This document shows positions 8,998 through 19,300 of a DNA stretch of 64,000 nt, piece by piece. Position numbers and translations under genes: made by a program. The notes beneath the pieces are model-generated. The model was not told where the DNA came from and made no database searches. It saw only the letters and a program-made list of their open reading frames with translations. This DNA is from Photobacterium profundum. Lineage in GTDB: Bacteria; Pseudomonadota; Gammaproteobacteria; Enterobacterales; Vibrionaceae. The stretch lies in the NCBI RefSeq assembly GCF_003026285.1, contig NZ_PYOD01000017.1:1-64000 (forward strand). Reading direction: 5' to 3'. Position 1 is the first letter of the stretch; each line of letters begins with the position of its first letter.

Positions 8998-9543
8998 ATG
9001 AGCGAAGCTCCAAAAAAACGATGGTATGTAGTGCAAGCTTTCTCTGGTTTTGAAGGCCGAGTAGCACAATCACTACGCGAGCACATCAAAATGCATAGTA
9101 TGGAAGACTATTTTGACGAGGTACTAGTACCAACCGAGGAAGTGGTTGAAATGCGTGCTGGCCAGCGTAGGAAGAGTGAGCGTAAGTTCTTCCCTGGCTA
9201 TGTGCTTGTACAAATGGTGATGAATGATGAAACATGGCACCTAGTACGTAGTATTCCTCGTGTAATGGGGTTCATTGGCGGTACATCTGACCGTCCTGCT
9301 CCTATCTCTGATAAAGAGGCGGATGCGATTCTTAATCGTCTTCAGCAGGCGAGTGAGTCTCCAGTCCATAAAACAGTCTTCGAACCAGGTGAAGTGGTTC
9401 GTGTTACTGATGGCCCATTTGCAGACTTCAACGGTGTTGTTGAGCATGTCGATTATGATAAGAGCCGTGTTAAGGTTTCTGTTTCTATTTTCGGTCGTGC
9501 AACGCCTGTTGAATTGGAATTTGGTCAAGTAGAAAAGAACTGA
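8998..9543 (+). CDS. nusG: Transcription termination/antitermination factor NusG
   Basis: Couples RNA polymerase to the ribosome or Rho. 181 residues like E. coli NusG. The N-terminal NGN domain has RWYVVQAFSGFEGRVAQSL and FFPGYVLVQM; the C-terminal KOW domain has GEVVRVTDGPFADFNGVVE. Transcribed with secE; a new strong promoter for the ribosomal proteins begins right after it. Confidence 0.97.
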   Translation: MSEAPKKRWYVVQAFSGFEGRVAQSLREHIKMHSMEDYFDEVLVPTEEVVEMRAGQRRKSERKFFPGYVLVQMVMNDETWHLVRSIPRVMGFIGGTSDRPAPISDKEADAILNRLQQASESPVHKTVFEPGEVVRVTDGPFADFNGVVEHVDYDKSRVKVSVSIFGRATPVELEFGQVEKN

Positions 9544-9564
9544 TCGTTTTATAATCAGTTTTGA

Positions 9565-9593
9565 TTGTCATGGGCATGAGATTAGACTATAAT
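9565..9593 (+). promoter_or_regulatory. Promoter of rplKA
   Basis: TTGTCA (9565-9570), a 17-bp spacer and a perfect TATAAT (9588-9593), followed by a GC-rich discriminator (TTCGCGCCC). Placed between nusG and rplK as in E. coli. Confidence 0.8.
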
Positions 9594-9610
9594 TTCGCGC
9601 CCTTTCGTTA

Positions 9611-9640
9611 GACGGGGAGTCTATTTCTTGAAAATAGACG
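9611..9640 (+). promoter_or_regulatory. Putative L1-binding leader hairpin of the L11 operon
   Basis: GTCTATTT / AAATAGAC stem (9619-9626 with 9632-9639) preceded by GACGGGGA, 28 nt before rplK. In E. coli ribosomal protein L1 represses rplK-rplA translation by binding a similar leader structure. Placement fits, but L1 binding itself is inferred. Confidence 0.6.
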
Positions 9641-9667
9641 TTTGAACCCAAATTTAGGTATATAGCA

Positions 9668-10096
9668 ATGGCTAAAAAAGTAGAAGCATACATCAAGCTG
9701 CAAGTTGCAGCTGGTGCAGCAAACCCAAGTCCACCAGTTGGTCCTGCTCTAGGTCAACACGGTGTTAACATCATGGAATTCTGTAAAGCGTTTAACGCAC
9801 GTACAGATTCTGTTGAGAAGGGTCTTCCGACTCCTGTAGTTATCACAGTTTACAGTGACCGTTCTTTCACGTTCATCACTAAGACTCCACCTGCTGCAGT
9901 TCTTCTTAAGAAAGCTGCTGGCGTTAAGTCTGGTTCTGGCCGTCCTAACACTGAGAAAGTTGGTACTATTACTGACGCTCAGGTTCAGGAAATTGCTGAA
10001 ACTAAAGCAGCTGATATGACTGGTGCTGACATCGAAGCTATGAAGCGTTCGATTGCTGGTACTGCTCGTTCAATGGGCCTAGTGGTAGAGGGTTAA
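9668..10096 (+). CDS. rplK: 50S ribosomal protein L11
   Basis: Binds 23S rRNA in the GTPase-associated centre and is required for RelA activation. 142 residues as in E. coli. N-terminal signature AKKVEAYIKLQVAAGAANPS and PVGPALGQHGVNIMEFCK; C-terminal RNA-binding domain ends with KRSIAGTARSMGLVVEG. Strong codon bias. rplA starts 4 nt after its stop. Confidence 0.98.
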   Translation: MAKKVEAYIKLQVAAGAANPSPPVGPALGQHGVNIMEFCKAFNARTDSVEKGLPTPVVITVYSDRSFTFITKTPPAAVLLKKAAGVKSGSGRPNTEKVGTITDAQVQEIAETKAADMTGADIEAMKRSIAGTARSMGLVVEG

Positions 10097-10100
10097 GAAA

Positions 10101-10802
10101 ATGGCTAAAATTACTAAGCGCATGCGCGTAATTCGTGACAAAGTTGATGCGACTAAATCTTACGACATCAACGAAGCTGTTGCTCTTCTTAAAGAACTAG
10201 CTACTGCTAAATTTGTAGAAAGCGTTGACGTTGCTGTTAACCTTGGCATTGATGCACGTAAATCAGATCAAAACGTTCGTGGCGCTACAGTGCTACCACA
10301 CGGTACTGGTCGTGAAATCCGTGTTGCTGTGTTCACTCAAGGTGCTAACGCAGAAGCTGCTAAAGAAGCTGGCGCTGACCTAATCGGTATGGACGACCTT
10401 GCTGATCAAGTTAAGAAAGGTATCATGGACTTTGACGTTGTTATCGCATCTCCTGATGCAATGCGCGTTGTTGGTCAACTAGGTACTATCCTTGGTCCTC
10501 GCGGTCTTATGCCAAACCCTAAGGTTGGTACTGTAACTCCTAACGTTGCTCAAGCAGTTAAAAATGCTAAAGCTGGTCAGGTTCGTTACCGTAACGACAA
10601 AAACGGCATCATCCACACTACTATCGGTAAAGTGGACTTTGATGCTGCTCAACTAAAAGAGAACTTAGAATCTCTTCTAGTTGCTCTGAAGAAAGCTAAA
10701 CCTTCTTCAGCTAAAGGTGTTTTCATCAAGAAAGTAAGCATCTCTACCACTATGGGTGCAGGTGTTTCGTTAGACCAGAATACTCTGGAAACGAGCCTTT
10801 AA
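10101..10802 (+). CDS. rplA: 50S ribosomal protein L1
   Basis: L1-stalk protein of the large subunit and, by analogy with E. coli, translational repressor of its own operon. 233 residues, with the family signature LGPRGLMPNPKVGTVT and an N-terminal block MAKITKRMRVIRDKVD. Co-transcribed with rplK; the next operon starts with its own promoter just after the stop. Confidence 0.98.
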   Translation: MAKITKRMRVIRDKVDATKSYDINEAVALLKELATAKFVESVDVAVNLGIDARKSDQNVRGATVLPHGTGREIRVAVFTQGANAEAAKEAGADLIGMDDLADQVKKGIMDFDVVIASPDAMRVVGQLGTILGPRGLMPNPKVGTVTPNVAQAVKNAKAGQVRYRNDKNGIIHTTIGKVDFDAAQLKENLESLLVALKKAKPSSAKGVFIKKVSISTTMGAGVSLDQNTLETSL

Positions 10803-10809
10803 AACTGAT

Positions 10810-10837
10810 TTGCAGAACTGCCAGGTTAGTGTATAAT
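10810..10837 (+). promoter_or_regulatory. Promoter of rplJL-rpoBC
   Basis: TTGCAG (10810-10815), a 16-bp spacer and a perfect TATAAT (10832-10837), immediately after rplA. Confidence 0.8.
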
Positions 10838-10844
10838 TTGGCGT

Positions 10845-11050
10845 TCACAAATTCATGGCTGAGGTTGATTACTCGTTAATTAGCCTTCGTCAAAGACCGT
10901 AGGTGTTTTTCGAAACTTAATCTTTACCTACGTAGACGGTGCCAGAACATGATTGATTTTATCTATCTTGGATCTGCGCCGTAAGTCTCTCCTGTCATAC
11001 TGACAGTGAGTGGTGTAATGACTGGGGCAACCCAGCAAAAAAAATCCAGG
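10845..11050 (+). promoter_or_regulatory. L10 leader: mRNA site for the L10-(L12)4 complex
   Basis: About 200 untranslated nucleotides between the rplJ promoter and the rplJ start. They contain long-range pairings (GTAGGT with ACCTAC around 10900-10932; CTGTCATACTGACAG near 10993-11007) and the CGTAGACGGTGCCAGAAC stretch close to the E. coli rplJ leader. L10 bound to L12 represses translation through this structure in E. coli; its presence here is inferred from position and local similarity. Confidence 0.75.
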
Positions 11051-11061
11051 AGCTATATCCA

Positions 11062-11556
11062 ATGGCATTAAATCTTCAAGACAAAAAAGCAATTGTTGCT
11101 GAAGTCAACGAAGCTGCCAATGGTGCCCTGTCTGCAGTTGTTGCTGACTCTCGTGGTGTTGCAGTTGGTGCGATGACTTCTCTTCGTAAACAAGCTCGTG
11201 AAAACGGCGTTTACCTGAAAGTTGTTCGTAACACACTAGCACGCCGCGCAGTTGAAGGTACTGATTTTGAATGTCTAAAAGACGTTTTTGTTGGTCCTTC
11301 ACTAATCGGTTTCTCTAATGAGCACCCAGGTGCTGCAGCGCGTCTTTTTAAAGATTTCGCTAAAGAGAATAAAGATTTCGAGTTCAAAGCAGCCGCATTC
11401 GAAGGCGCTGTTGTTGACGCAGAAGTTCTTGCGACACTACCAACTTACGACGAAGCTATTGCACGCCTAATGATGTGCATGAAAGAAGCTTCAGCTGGCA
11501 AGCTGGTACGTACTATCGCAGCTGTACGCGATCAGAAAGAAGAAGCAGCGGCTTAA
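11062..11556 (+). CDS. rplJ: 50S ribosomal protein L10
   Basis: Base of the L7/L12 stalk. 164 residues (E. coli 165). Typical start ALNLQDKKAIVAEV, the RNA-binding KVVRNTLARRAVEGT block, and a C-terminal helix that anchors L12 dimers. Preceded by a good ribosome binding site (CCAGGAGC). Predicted autogenous repressor with L12 through the leader upstream. Confidence 0.97.
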   Translation: MALNLQDKKAIVAEVNEAANGALSAVVADSRGVAVGAMTSLRKQARENGVYLKVVRNTLARRAVEGTDFECLKDVFVGPSLIGFSNEHPGAAARLFKDFAKENKDFEFKAAAFEGAVVDAEVLATLPTYDEAIARLMMCMKEASAGKLVRTIAAVRDQKEEAAA

Positions 11557-11616
11557 TTGTCCTTGTTTTATCTGAACGCTATATTAAATTAATTGTTGAT
11601 TTCAAAGAGAATTGTT

Positions 11617-11982
11617 ATGTCTATCACAAACGAGCAAATCCTAGACGCAGTTGCAGAAATGTCTGTAATGCAAGTTGTTGAGCTTATCGAAGCTATGGAA
11701 GAAAAATTCGGTGTTACTGCTGCTGCTGCAGTAGTTGCTGGCGGTGCTTCTGCTGAAGCTGCTGAAGAGCAAACTGAGTTTGACGTTATCCTAACAGCTG
11801 TTGGCGCACAGAAAGTACAAGTTATCAAAGCTGTACGTGGCGCAACTGGTCTTGGCCTTAAAGAAGCTAAAGCAGTAGTTGACGGCGCTCCAGCACCTCT
11901 TAAAGAAGGTGTTGACAAAGCTGAAGCTGAAGCTCTTAAAGCTCAGCTAGAAGAAGTTGGCGCTTCTGTTGAAATTAAGTAA
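11617..11982 (+). CDS. rplL: 50S ribosomal protein L7/L12
   Basis: Stalk protein that recruits translation GTPases. The ATG at 11617 (MSITNEQILDAVAEMSVMQV) gives 121 residues, the same as E. coli; the open frame extends upstream to 11593 but without support. An alanine-rich hinge (AAAAVVAGGASAEAAEE) is followed by the C-terminal domain EFDVILTAVGAQKVQVIKAVR, including GLGLKEAKAVVDGAP. Very strong codon bias. Confidence 0.98.
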   Translation: MSITNEQILDAVAEMSVMQVVELIEAMEEKFGVTAAAAVVAGGASAEAAEEQTEFDVILTAVGAQKVQVIKAVRGATGLGLKEAKAVVDGAPAPLKEGVDKAEAEALKAQLEEVGASVEIK

Positions 11983-12016
11983 TTATTACTTAGTTTCTTA
12001 GCCTGAAAAGGCTAAT

Positions 12017-12047
12017 GGCTGGAGGCTGAATTGCCTCCGGCCTTTTT
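12017..12047 (+). terminator. Partial terminator (attenuator) between rplL and rpoB
   Basis: GGCTGGAGGC / GCCTCCGGCC stem with TGAATT loop and five T residues, 35 nt after rplL. In E. coli an attenuator at this place lowers rpoBC relative to ribosomal protein transcription; the same role is inferred. Confidence 0.85.
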
Positions 12048-12208
12048 GCGCTGTAGGATAATGGTAATTTTCACATTGTTTTGTAACCATTATTCGTGCA
12101 AAAAAACAGTTTTTGATTCTTCAAGGCTGTTCCTACAATAAACAGTGTTATTAGTCACTGTCCCTTAGTTGGACAGTTTGGATCACTTATCAGCGATCTG
12201 AGGAACCT

Positions 12209-15200
12209 ATGGTTTACTCTTATACCGAGAAAAAGCGTATCCGTAAGGATTTTGGTAAGCGTCCGCGCGTTTTGGATGCTCCATACTTGCTGTCGATCCA
12301 GCTTGATTCTTTTCAAAAGTTCATCGAGCAGGATCCAGAAGGGCATTACGGTCTAGAAGCTGCCTTTCGTTCTGTTTTTCCAATTCAGAGCTATAATGGC
12401 AATTCCGAGCTGCAATACGTTAGCTATCGTCTCGGTGAGCCGGTCTTCGATGTTAAAGAATGTCAAATTCGTGGCGTAACTTACTCCGCACCGTTACGTG
12501 TGAAGCTACGTCTTGTCATGTATGACAAAGACGCACCTGCAGGCACCGTAAAAGACATTAAAGAACAAGAAGTATACATGGGCGAAATTCCGCTCATGAC
12601 AAATAACGGTACTTTCGTTATTAACGGTACCGAGAGAGTTATCGTATCCCAGCTGCACCGTAGCCCGGGTGTCTTCTTCGACAGCGATAAGGGTAAGACC
12701 CACTCCTCAGGTAAAGTGCTTTATAATGCACGCGTAATCCCATACCGTGGTTCATGGTTGGATTTCGAATTTGATCCTAAGGATAACGTATTCGTACGTA
12801 TCGACCGTCGTCGTAAGCTAGCAGCTTCTGTAATTTTACGCGCACTTGATTACACCACAGAACAAATCCTTGATATGTTCTTCGATAAAGTTTCTTTCGA
12901 AGTTCAAGGTAAGTCATTAGTCATGGAGCTAGTGCCTGAACGTCTACGTGGTGAAACTGCAAGCTTTGATATCGAAGCTAACGGTAAAGTGTACGTTGAA
13001 CAAGGTCGTCGTATCACTGCTCGTCATATTCGCCAATTAGGCAAAGACGGCGTTGATCAAATTGAAGTACCTGTTGAATACATCGTGGGTAAGATCTCTT
13101 CACGTGATTACGTGAATGAAGAAACCGGCGAGCTAATTGCAGCTGCTAACCAGGAATTAAGCCTGGAAACATTAGCATTGCTTTCTCAGGCTGGTCACAA
13201 GTCTATTGAAGTTCTATTTACGAACGATTTAGATTATGGCCCATACATGTCTGAGACATTACGTGTTGATAGCACAACAGACCGTCTAAGTGCGTTAGTA
13301 GAAATCTACCGCATGATGCGTCCTGGTGAGCCACCTACACGTGAAGCAGCTGAACAACTGTTTAATAGCTTATTCTTCTCTGAAGATCGCTATGACTTAT
13401 CAGCTGTTGGCCGTATGAAGTTTAACAGCTCTCTTCTTCGTGAAGAAACAACTGGTTCAGGCATCCTTGATCACAGCGATATTATCGAAGTGATGAAGAA
13501 GCTTATCGAGATCCGTAACGGCCGTGGTGAAGTTGATGATATCGACCACCTTGGTAACCGTCGTATCCGTTCAGTTGGTGAGATGGCTGAAAACCAGTTC
13601 CGTGTTGGTCTAGTTCGTGTTGAGCGTGCTGTTAAAGAGCGTCTAAGTTTAGGCGATCTTGATGCAATCATGCCTCAAGACCTGATCAATGCTAAGCCAA
13701 TTTCTGCTGCAGTTAAGGAGTTCTTCGGTTCTTCTCAATTGTCTCAGTTTATGGACCAGAACAACCCACTATCAGAAGTTACTCACAAACGTCGTATTTC
13801 GGCGCTTGGTCCAGGTGGTCTGACTCGTGAACGTGCTGGCTTTGAAGTTCGAGATGTACACGCGACTCACTACGGTCGTCTATGTCCTATCGAAACGCCA
13901 GAAGGTCCAAACATCGGTCTAATCAACTCGCTATCTGTATATGCGCGTTGTAACTCTTACGGTTTCTTGGAAACTCCATACCGTAAAGTAGTTGATGGTA
14001 AAGTTACCGACCAAATCGATTACCTGTCTGCTATCGAAGAAGGCCAGTATGTTATCGCTCAGGCGAATGCTGCGCTAGAAACTGATGGTAGCTTTAGCGA
14101 TGAACTAATCACTGCTCGCCAGAAAGGCGATTCAGGTTTGCACCCACGCGATCATGTTCAATACATGGACGTTGCAACCAACCAGGTTGTATCTGTGGCG
14201 GCATCCCTAATCCCGTTCCTAGAACACGATGATGCTAACCGTGCACTTATGGGTGCAAACATGCAACGTCAGGCTGTTCCAACATTACGTGCTGATAAGC
14301 CGTTAGTTGGTACAGGTATTGAACGTTCTGTAGCGGTTGACTCCGGCGTAACTGCTGTAGCTAAGCGTGGCGGTCAAGTTCAGTCTGTAGATGCTTCTCG
14401 TATCGTTGTTAAAGTTAACGAAGACGAGCTAGTACCAGGCGAAGCTGGTATCGATATTTATAACCTAACTAAGTACACCCGTTCTAACCAGAATACTTGT
14501 ATTAACCAGCGTCCAACAGTGATGCCAGGTGAGCCAGTATCTCGTGGTGACGTGCTTGCAGATGGTCCTTCGACCGATCTGGGTGAACTTGCTCTTGGCC
14601 AGAACATTCGTATCGCGTTCATGCCTTGGAATGGTTATAACTTTGAGGATTCCATCTTAGTTTCTGAGCGTGTTGTACAGCAAGATCGCTTGACAACAAT
14701 CCACATTCAAGAGCTTTCTTGTGTGGCGCGTGACACGAAACTAGGTTCTGAAGAAATCACTGCTGATATCCCGAATGTGGGTGAAGCTGCGCTTTCTAAG
14801 CTGGATGAATCAGGTATCGTTTACATCGGCGCTGAAGTTAAAGGTGGCGACATTCTGGTAGGTAAAGTGACACCTAAGGGTGAAACTCAGCTTACTCCAG
14901 AAGAAAAACTGCTACGTGCAATCTTCGGTGAAAAAGCATCTGACGTTAAAGATTCGTCTTTACGTGTACCAAACAGCGTGTCTGGTACGATCATCGATGT
15001 TCAAGTATTTACTCGCGATGGCGTAGAAAAAGATAAGCGTGCTCTTGAAATTGAAGAGATGCAGCTTAAAGAAGCGAAGAAAGATATCACAGAAGAATTC
15101 CAGATCCTTGAGGGTGGTCTTCTTGCTCGTGTTCGTACGCTTCTTCTTTCTATCGGCTACAGTGAAGAGAAAATTGCTTCAATGGACCGCGAGCGTCTAT

Positions 15201-16234
15201 TCGCACTTACGCTTGATGATGAGTCACTACAGAATCAACTAGAACAACTAGCTGAACAGTATGACGAATTAAAAGCTGAGTTCGATAAGAAGTTTGAAAC
15301 TAAGCGTCGTAAAATTACTCAGGGTGATGATTTAGCGCCTGGTGTCCTTAAGATTGTTAAGGTTTACCTAGCTGTTAAACGTCGCATTCAACCTGGTGAT
15401 AAGATGGCGGGTCGTCATGGTAACAAGGGTGTAATCTCTAAGATTTGTCCTGTTGAAGACATGCCATACGATGAAAAAGGTCAGACTGTTGAAATCGTAC
15501 TGAACCCATTGGGTGTACCATCTCGTATGAACATCGGCCAGATTCTGGAGACTCACATGGGTCTTGCAGCGAAAGGTATCGGTGACAAGCTTAACGAGAT
15601 GTTGAAGCAACAGCAGGAGTTACATAAGTTCCGTAACTTCCTACAGAAAGTTTACGATCTAGGTGATACTCGCCAGACTGTAGATATTGCTGCTTTATCT
15701 GATGCTCAAGTACATACGTTGATCCAGAACCTGCGTGACGGTCTACCGATTGCGACTCCAGTATTTGATGGTGCTCCAGAAGCATCTATTAAAGAGCTGT
15801 TGAAGCTTGGTGACTTGCCAGAGTCTGGTCAGCTGAAGATGTTTGACGGTCGTACCGGTGATATGTTTGAGCGTCCTGTAACCGTTGGTTACATGTACAT
15901 GCTGAAACTGAACCACTTGGTTGATGACAAGATGCACGCCCGTTCTACCGGTTCTTACAGCCTTGTTACTCAGCAGCCGCTGGGTGGTAAAGCTCAGTTC
16001 GGTGGTCAGCGTTTCGGTGAGATGGAAGTGTGGGCACTAGAAGCATACGGTGCTGCATATACTCTTCAAGAAATGCTAACTGTTAAGTCAGATGACGTTA
16101 ACGGCCGTACGAAGATGTATAAAAACATCGTCGACGGAGATCATCGTATGGAACCTGGTATGCCGGAATCGTTCAACGTATTGTTGAAAGAAATCCGCTC
16201 GTTGGGTATCAACATCGAGCTGGAAGACGAATAA
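12209..16234 (+). CDS. rpoB: DNA-directed RNA polymerase subunit beta
   Basis: Forms with beta prime the polymerase active-site cleft. 1341 residues (E. coli 1342). N-terminus MVYSYTEKKRIRKDFGKRP. The rifampicin pocket reads SQLSQFMDQNNPLSE followed by THKRRISALGPGGL, the wild-type sensitive sequence of E. coli at the classic Asp, His and Ser positions. Later signatures include RPTVMPGEPVSRGDVLADG and the C-terminal KMAGRHGNKGVISK block. A 226-nt gap with an attenuator separates it from rplL. Confidence 0.99.
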   Translation: MVYSYTEKKRIRKDFGKRPRVLDAPYLLSIQLDSFQKFIEQDPEGHYGLEAAFRSVFPIQSYNGNSELQYVSYRLGEPVFDVKECQIRGVTYSAPLRVKLRLVMYDKDAPAGTVKDIKEQEVYMGEIPLMTNNGTFVINGTERVIVSQLHRSPGVFFDSDKGKTHSSGKVLYNARVIPYRGSWLDFEFDPKDNVFVRIDRRRKLAASVILRALDYTTEQILDMFFDKVSFEVQGKSLVMELVPERLRGETASFDIEANGKVYVEQGRRITARHIRQLGKDGVDQIEVPVEYIVGKISSRDYVNEETGELIAAANQELSLETLALLSQAGHKSIEVLFTNDLDYGPYMSETLRVDSTTDRLSALVEIYRMMRPGEPPTREAAEQLFNSLFFSEDRYDLSAVGRMKFNSSLLREETTGSGILDHSDIIEVMKKLIEIRNGRGEVDDIDHLGNRRIRSVGEMAENQFRVGLVRVERAVKERLSLGDLDAIMPQDLINAKPISAAVKEFFGSSQLSQFMDQNNPLSEVTHKRRISALGPGGLTRERAGFEVRDVHATHYGRLCPIETPEGPNIGLINSLSVYARCNSYGFLETPYRKVVDGKVTDQIDYLSAIEEGQYVIAQANAALETDGSFSDELITARQKGDSGLHPRDHVQYMDVATNQVVSVAASLIPFLEHDDANRALMGANMQRQAVPTLRADKPLVGTGIERSVAVDSGVTAVAKRGGQVQSVDASRIVVKVNEDELVPGEAGIDIYNLTKYTRSNQNTCINQRPTVMPGEPVSRGDVLADGPSTDLGELALGQNIRIAFMPWNGYNFEDSILVSERVVQQDRLTTIHIQELSCVARDTKLGSEEITADIPNVGEAALSKLDESGIVYIGAEVKGGDILVGKVTPKGETQLTPEEKLLRAIFGEKASDVKDSSLRVPNSVSGTIIDVQVFTRDGVEKDKRALEIEEMQLKEAKKDITEEFQILEGGLLARVRTLLLSIGYSEEKIASMDRERLFALTLDDESLQNQLEQLAEQYDELKAEFDKKFETKRRKITQGDDLAPGVLKIVKVYLAVKRRIQPGDKMAGRHGNKGVISKICPVEDMPYDEKGQTVEIVLNPLGVPSRMNIGQILETHMGLAAKGIGDKLNEMLKQQQELHKFRNFLQKVYDLGDTRQTVDIAALSDAQVHTLIQNLRDGLPIATPVFDGAPEASIKELLKLGDLPESGQLKMFDGRTGDMFERPVTVGYMYMLKLNHLVDDKMHARSTGSYSLVTQQPLGGKAQFGGQRFGEMEVWALEAYGAAYTLQEMLTVKSDDVNGRTKMYKNIVDGDHRMEPGMPESFNVLLKEIRSLGINIELEDE

Positions 16235-16331
16235 AATTTGGCTATGCCAATTTTATTAGTTACTCCGGTATGAATATGAAGGCGCCAGCAGACTGGCGCC
16301 TTTATGGGTCAACTCCTCACAGGGGCCGAAT

Positions 16332-19300
16332 GTGAAAGACTTACTTAAGTTTCTGAAAGCGCAACATAAGACTGAAGAATTTGATGCTATCAAAATCGGT
16401 CTTGCTTCACCTGACATGATTCGTTCATGGTCTTTTGGTGAAGTTAAAAAGCCAGAAACCATCAACTACCGTACCTTTAAGCCTGAACGTGACGGTCTTT
16501 TCTGTGCACGTATTTTTGGCCCGGTAAAAGACTACGAATGTCTTTGTGGCAAATACAAGCGCCTAAAGCACCGTGGTGTTATTTGTGAAAAATGTGGTGT
16601 TGAAGTTACTCAGACTAAAGTACGCCGTGAGCGTATGGGTCACATTGAGCTTGCTTCACCCGTTGCACACATCTGGTTCTTAAAATCATTGCCATCTCGT
16701 ATCGGTTTGTTAATGGACATGCCTCTACGTGATATCGAGCGTGTACTTTACTTCGAATCTTACGTAGTAATTGAACCAGGCATGACCAATCTTGAGCGTA
16801 GCCAGCTGCTTTCAGAAGAGCAGTACTTGGATGCACTTGAAGAATGGGGCGACGAATTTGACGCTAAGATGGGCGCAGAAGCGGTTAAAGCACTATTGGC
16901 CAATATGGACCTAAATGCTGAAATCGATCTTATGCGTGAAGAATTAGAAGAAACTAATTCTGAAACTAAGCGTAAAAAACTAACCAAGCGTCTTAAGCTT
17001 GTAGAAGCATTCTTACTTTCAGGAAACAACCCAGAGTGGATGATCCTGTCTGTACTACCAGTTCTACCGCCGGATCTACGTCCGTTGGTACCGCTAGATG
17101 GTGGTCGTTTCGCTACTTCAGATCTGAATGATCTGTACCGTCGCGTAATTAACCGTAACAACCGTCTTAAGCGTCTATTAGACCTGGCTGCTCCTGATAT
17201 TATCGTACGTAACGAAAAACGTATGCTTCAGGAATCTGTTGATGCATTACTTGATAATGGTCGTCGTGGCCGCGCTATCACTGGCTCTAACAAGCGTCCT
17301 CTGAAATCTTTGGCTGATATGATCAAAGGTAAGCAGGGTCGTTTCCGTCAGAACCTTCTTGGTAAGCGTGTTGACTACTCTGGTCGTTCTGTTATCACCG
17401 TAGGTCCATACCTACGTTTGCATCAGTGTGGTCTTCCTAAGAAGATGGCACTAGAGCTATTTAAACCATTTATCTACGGTAAGCTAGAAGCTCGTGGTCT
17501 TGCGACTACGATCAAAGCTGCTAAGAAGATGGTTGAGCGTGAAGAAGCTGTTGTTTGGGATATTCTAGACGAAGTTATTCGCGAACACCCAGTAATGCTA
17601 AACCGTGCACCAACATTGCACCGTTTGGGTATTCAGGCATTTGAACCAGTACTAATCGAAGGTAAAGCTATTCAGCTTCACCCACTAGTGTGTGCGGCAT
17701 ATAACGCCGACTTCGATGGTGACCAGATGGCGGTACACGTACCTCTAACTCTGGAAGCACAGCTTGAAGCTCGTGCACTAATGATGTCTACCAATAACAT
17801 CCTATCTCCAGCGTCCGGTGATCCAATCATCGTACCTTCGCAGGATGTTGTATTGGGTCTTTACTACATGACGCGTGAGAAAATCAACGCGAAGGGTGAA
17901 GGCATGTACCTAGCTGGACCTGCAGAAGCAGAGAAAGCTTACCGTACTAAGAATGCAGAGCTACATGCTCGCGTTAAAGTTCGTATTACTGAGCACGCTT
18001 ATGATGAGCAAGGCAACTTGTCTTCAGAAACCGCGCTAGTAGATACAACTGTTGGTCGTGCAATTTTATGGCAGATCGTTCCTAAAGGTCTTCCGTACAG
18101 CCTTGTAAACACTGAAGCACTAGGTAAGAAGCAAATCTCGACCCTATTGAACACGTGTTACCGTAAATTGGGCATGAAAGAGACAGTAGTCTTTGCTGAC
18201 CAAATTATGTACACAGGTTTTGCGTACGCAGCACTTTCTGGTGTTTCTGTTGGTATCGACGACATGTTGATTCCTGACGCTAAGTACACCAAGATTGCAG
18301 AAGCGGAAGCAGAAGTTGCAGAAATTCAAGAGCAGTTCCAATCTGGTCTTGTAACTGCCGGCGAACGTTACAACAAAGTTATCGATATCTGGGCAACTGC
18401 CAATGAGCAAGTTGCTAAAGCGATGATGGATAACTTGTCTTTCGATACTGTTATTAACCGTGACGGTAAAGAAGAGCAGCAGAAATCGTTTAACAGCGTT
18501 TACATGATGGCCGATTCTGGTGCTCGTGGTTCTGCAGCGCAGATTCGTCAGCTAGCAGGTATGCGTGGTTTGATGGCTAAGCCAGATGGCTCAATCATCG
18601 AAACACCGATCACAGCGAACTTCCGTGAAGGTCTGAACGTACTACAGTACTTCATCTCTACTCACGGTGCTCGTAAGGGTCTTGCGGATACGGCACTTAA
18701 GACAGCTAACTCCGGTTACCTAACTCGTCGTCTAGTAGATGTTGCACAAGATGTTGTAATCACTGCAGATGATTGTGGTACGCACGCTGGTATCACCATG
18801 ACTCCTCTTATCGAGGGTGGTGATGTTAAAGAGCAACTTGGTGATCGAGTTCTTGGTCGTGTTGTTGCTGAAGATGTGTTTAAACCTGGTACTGATGAAG
18901 TTCTTGCTCCACGTAACACGCTTCTTGATGAGAAGTGGTGTGACTTGTTGGAAGATAACTCTGTTGACCAAGTTAAAGTACGTTCAGTAGTAACGTGTGA
19001 GAATGACTTCGGTTGTTGTAAGTTCTGTTACGGTCGCGATCTAGCACGTGGTCACTTGATTAATACTGGTGAAGCAGTTGGTGTTGTCGCTGCCCAGTCA
19101 ATCGGTGAACCAGGTACACAGCTAACGATGCGTACGTTCCACATCGGTGGTGCGGCATCTCGTGCAGCAGCAGAAAATAACATCCAGGTTAAGAGCACTG
19201 GTTCAATGCGTCTGCACAATGCGAAGTTCGTTACTAACAGCGAAAGCAAGCTAGTAATTACTTCTCGTGCGTCAGTAATGACAATCATTGATGAATTCGG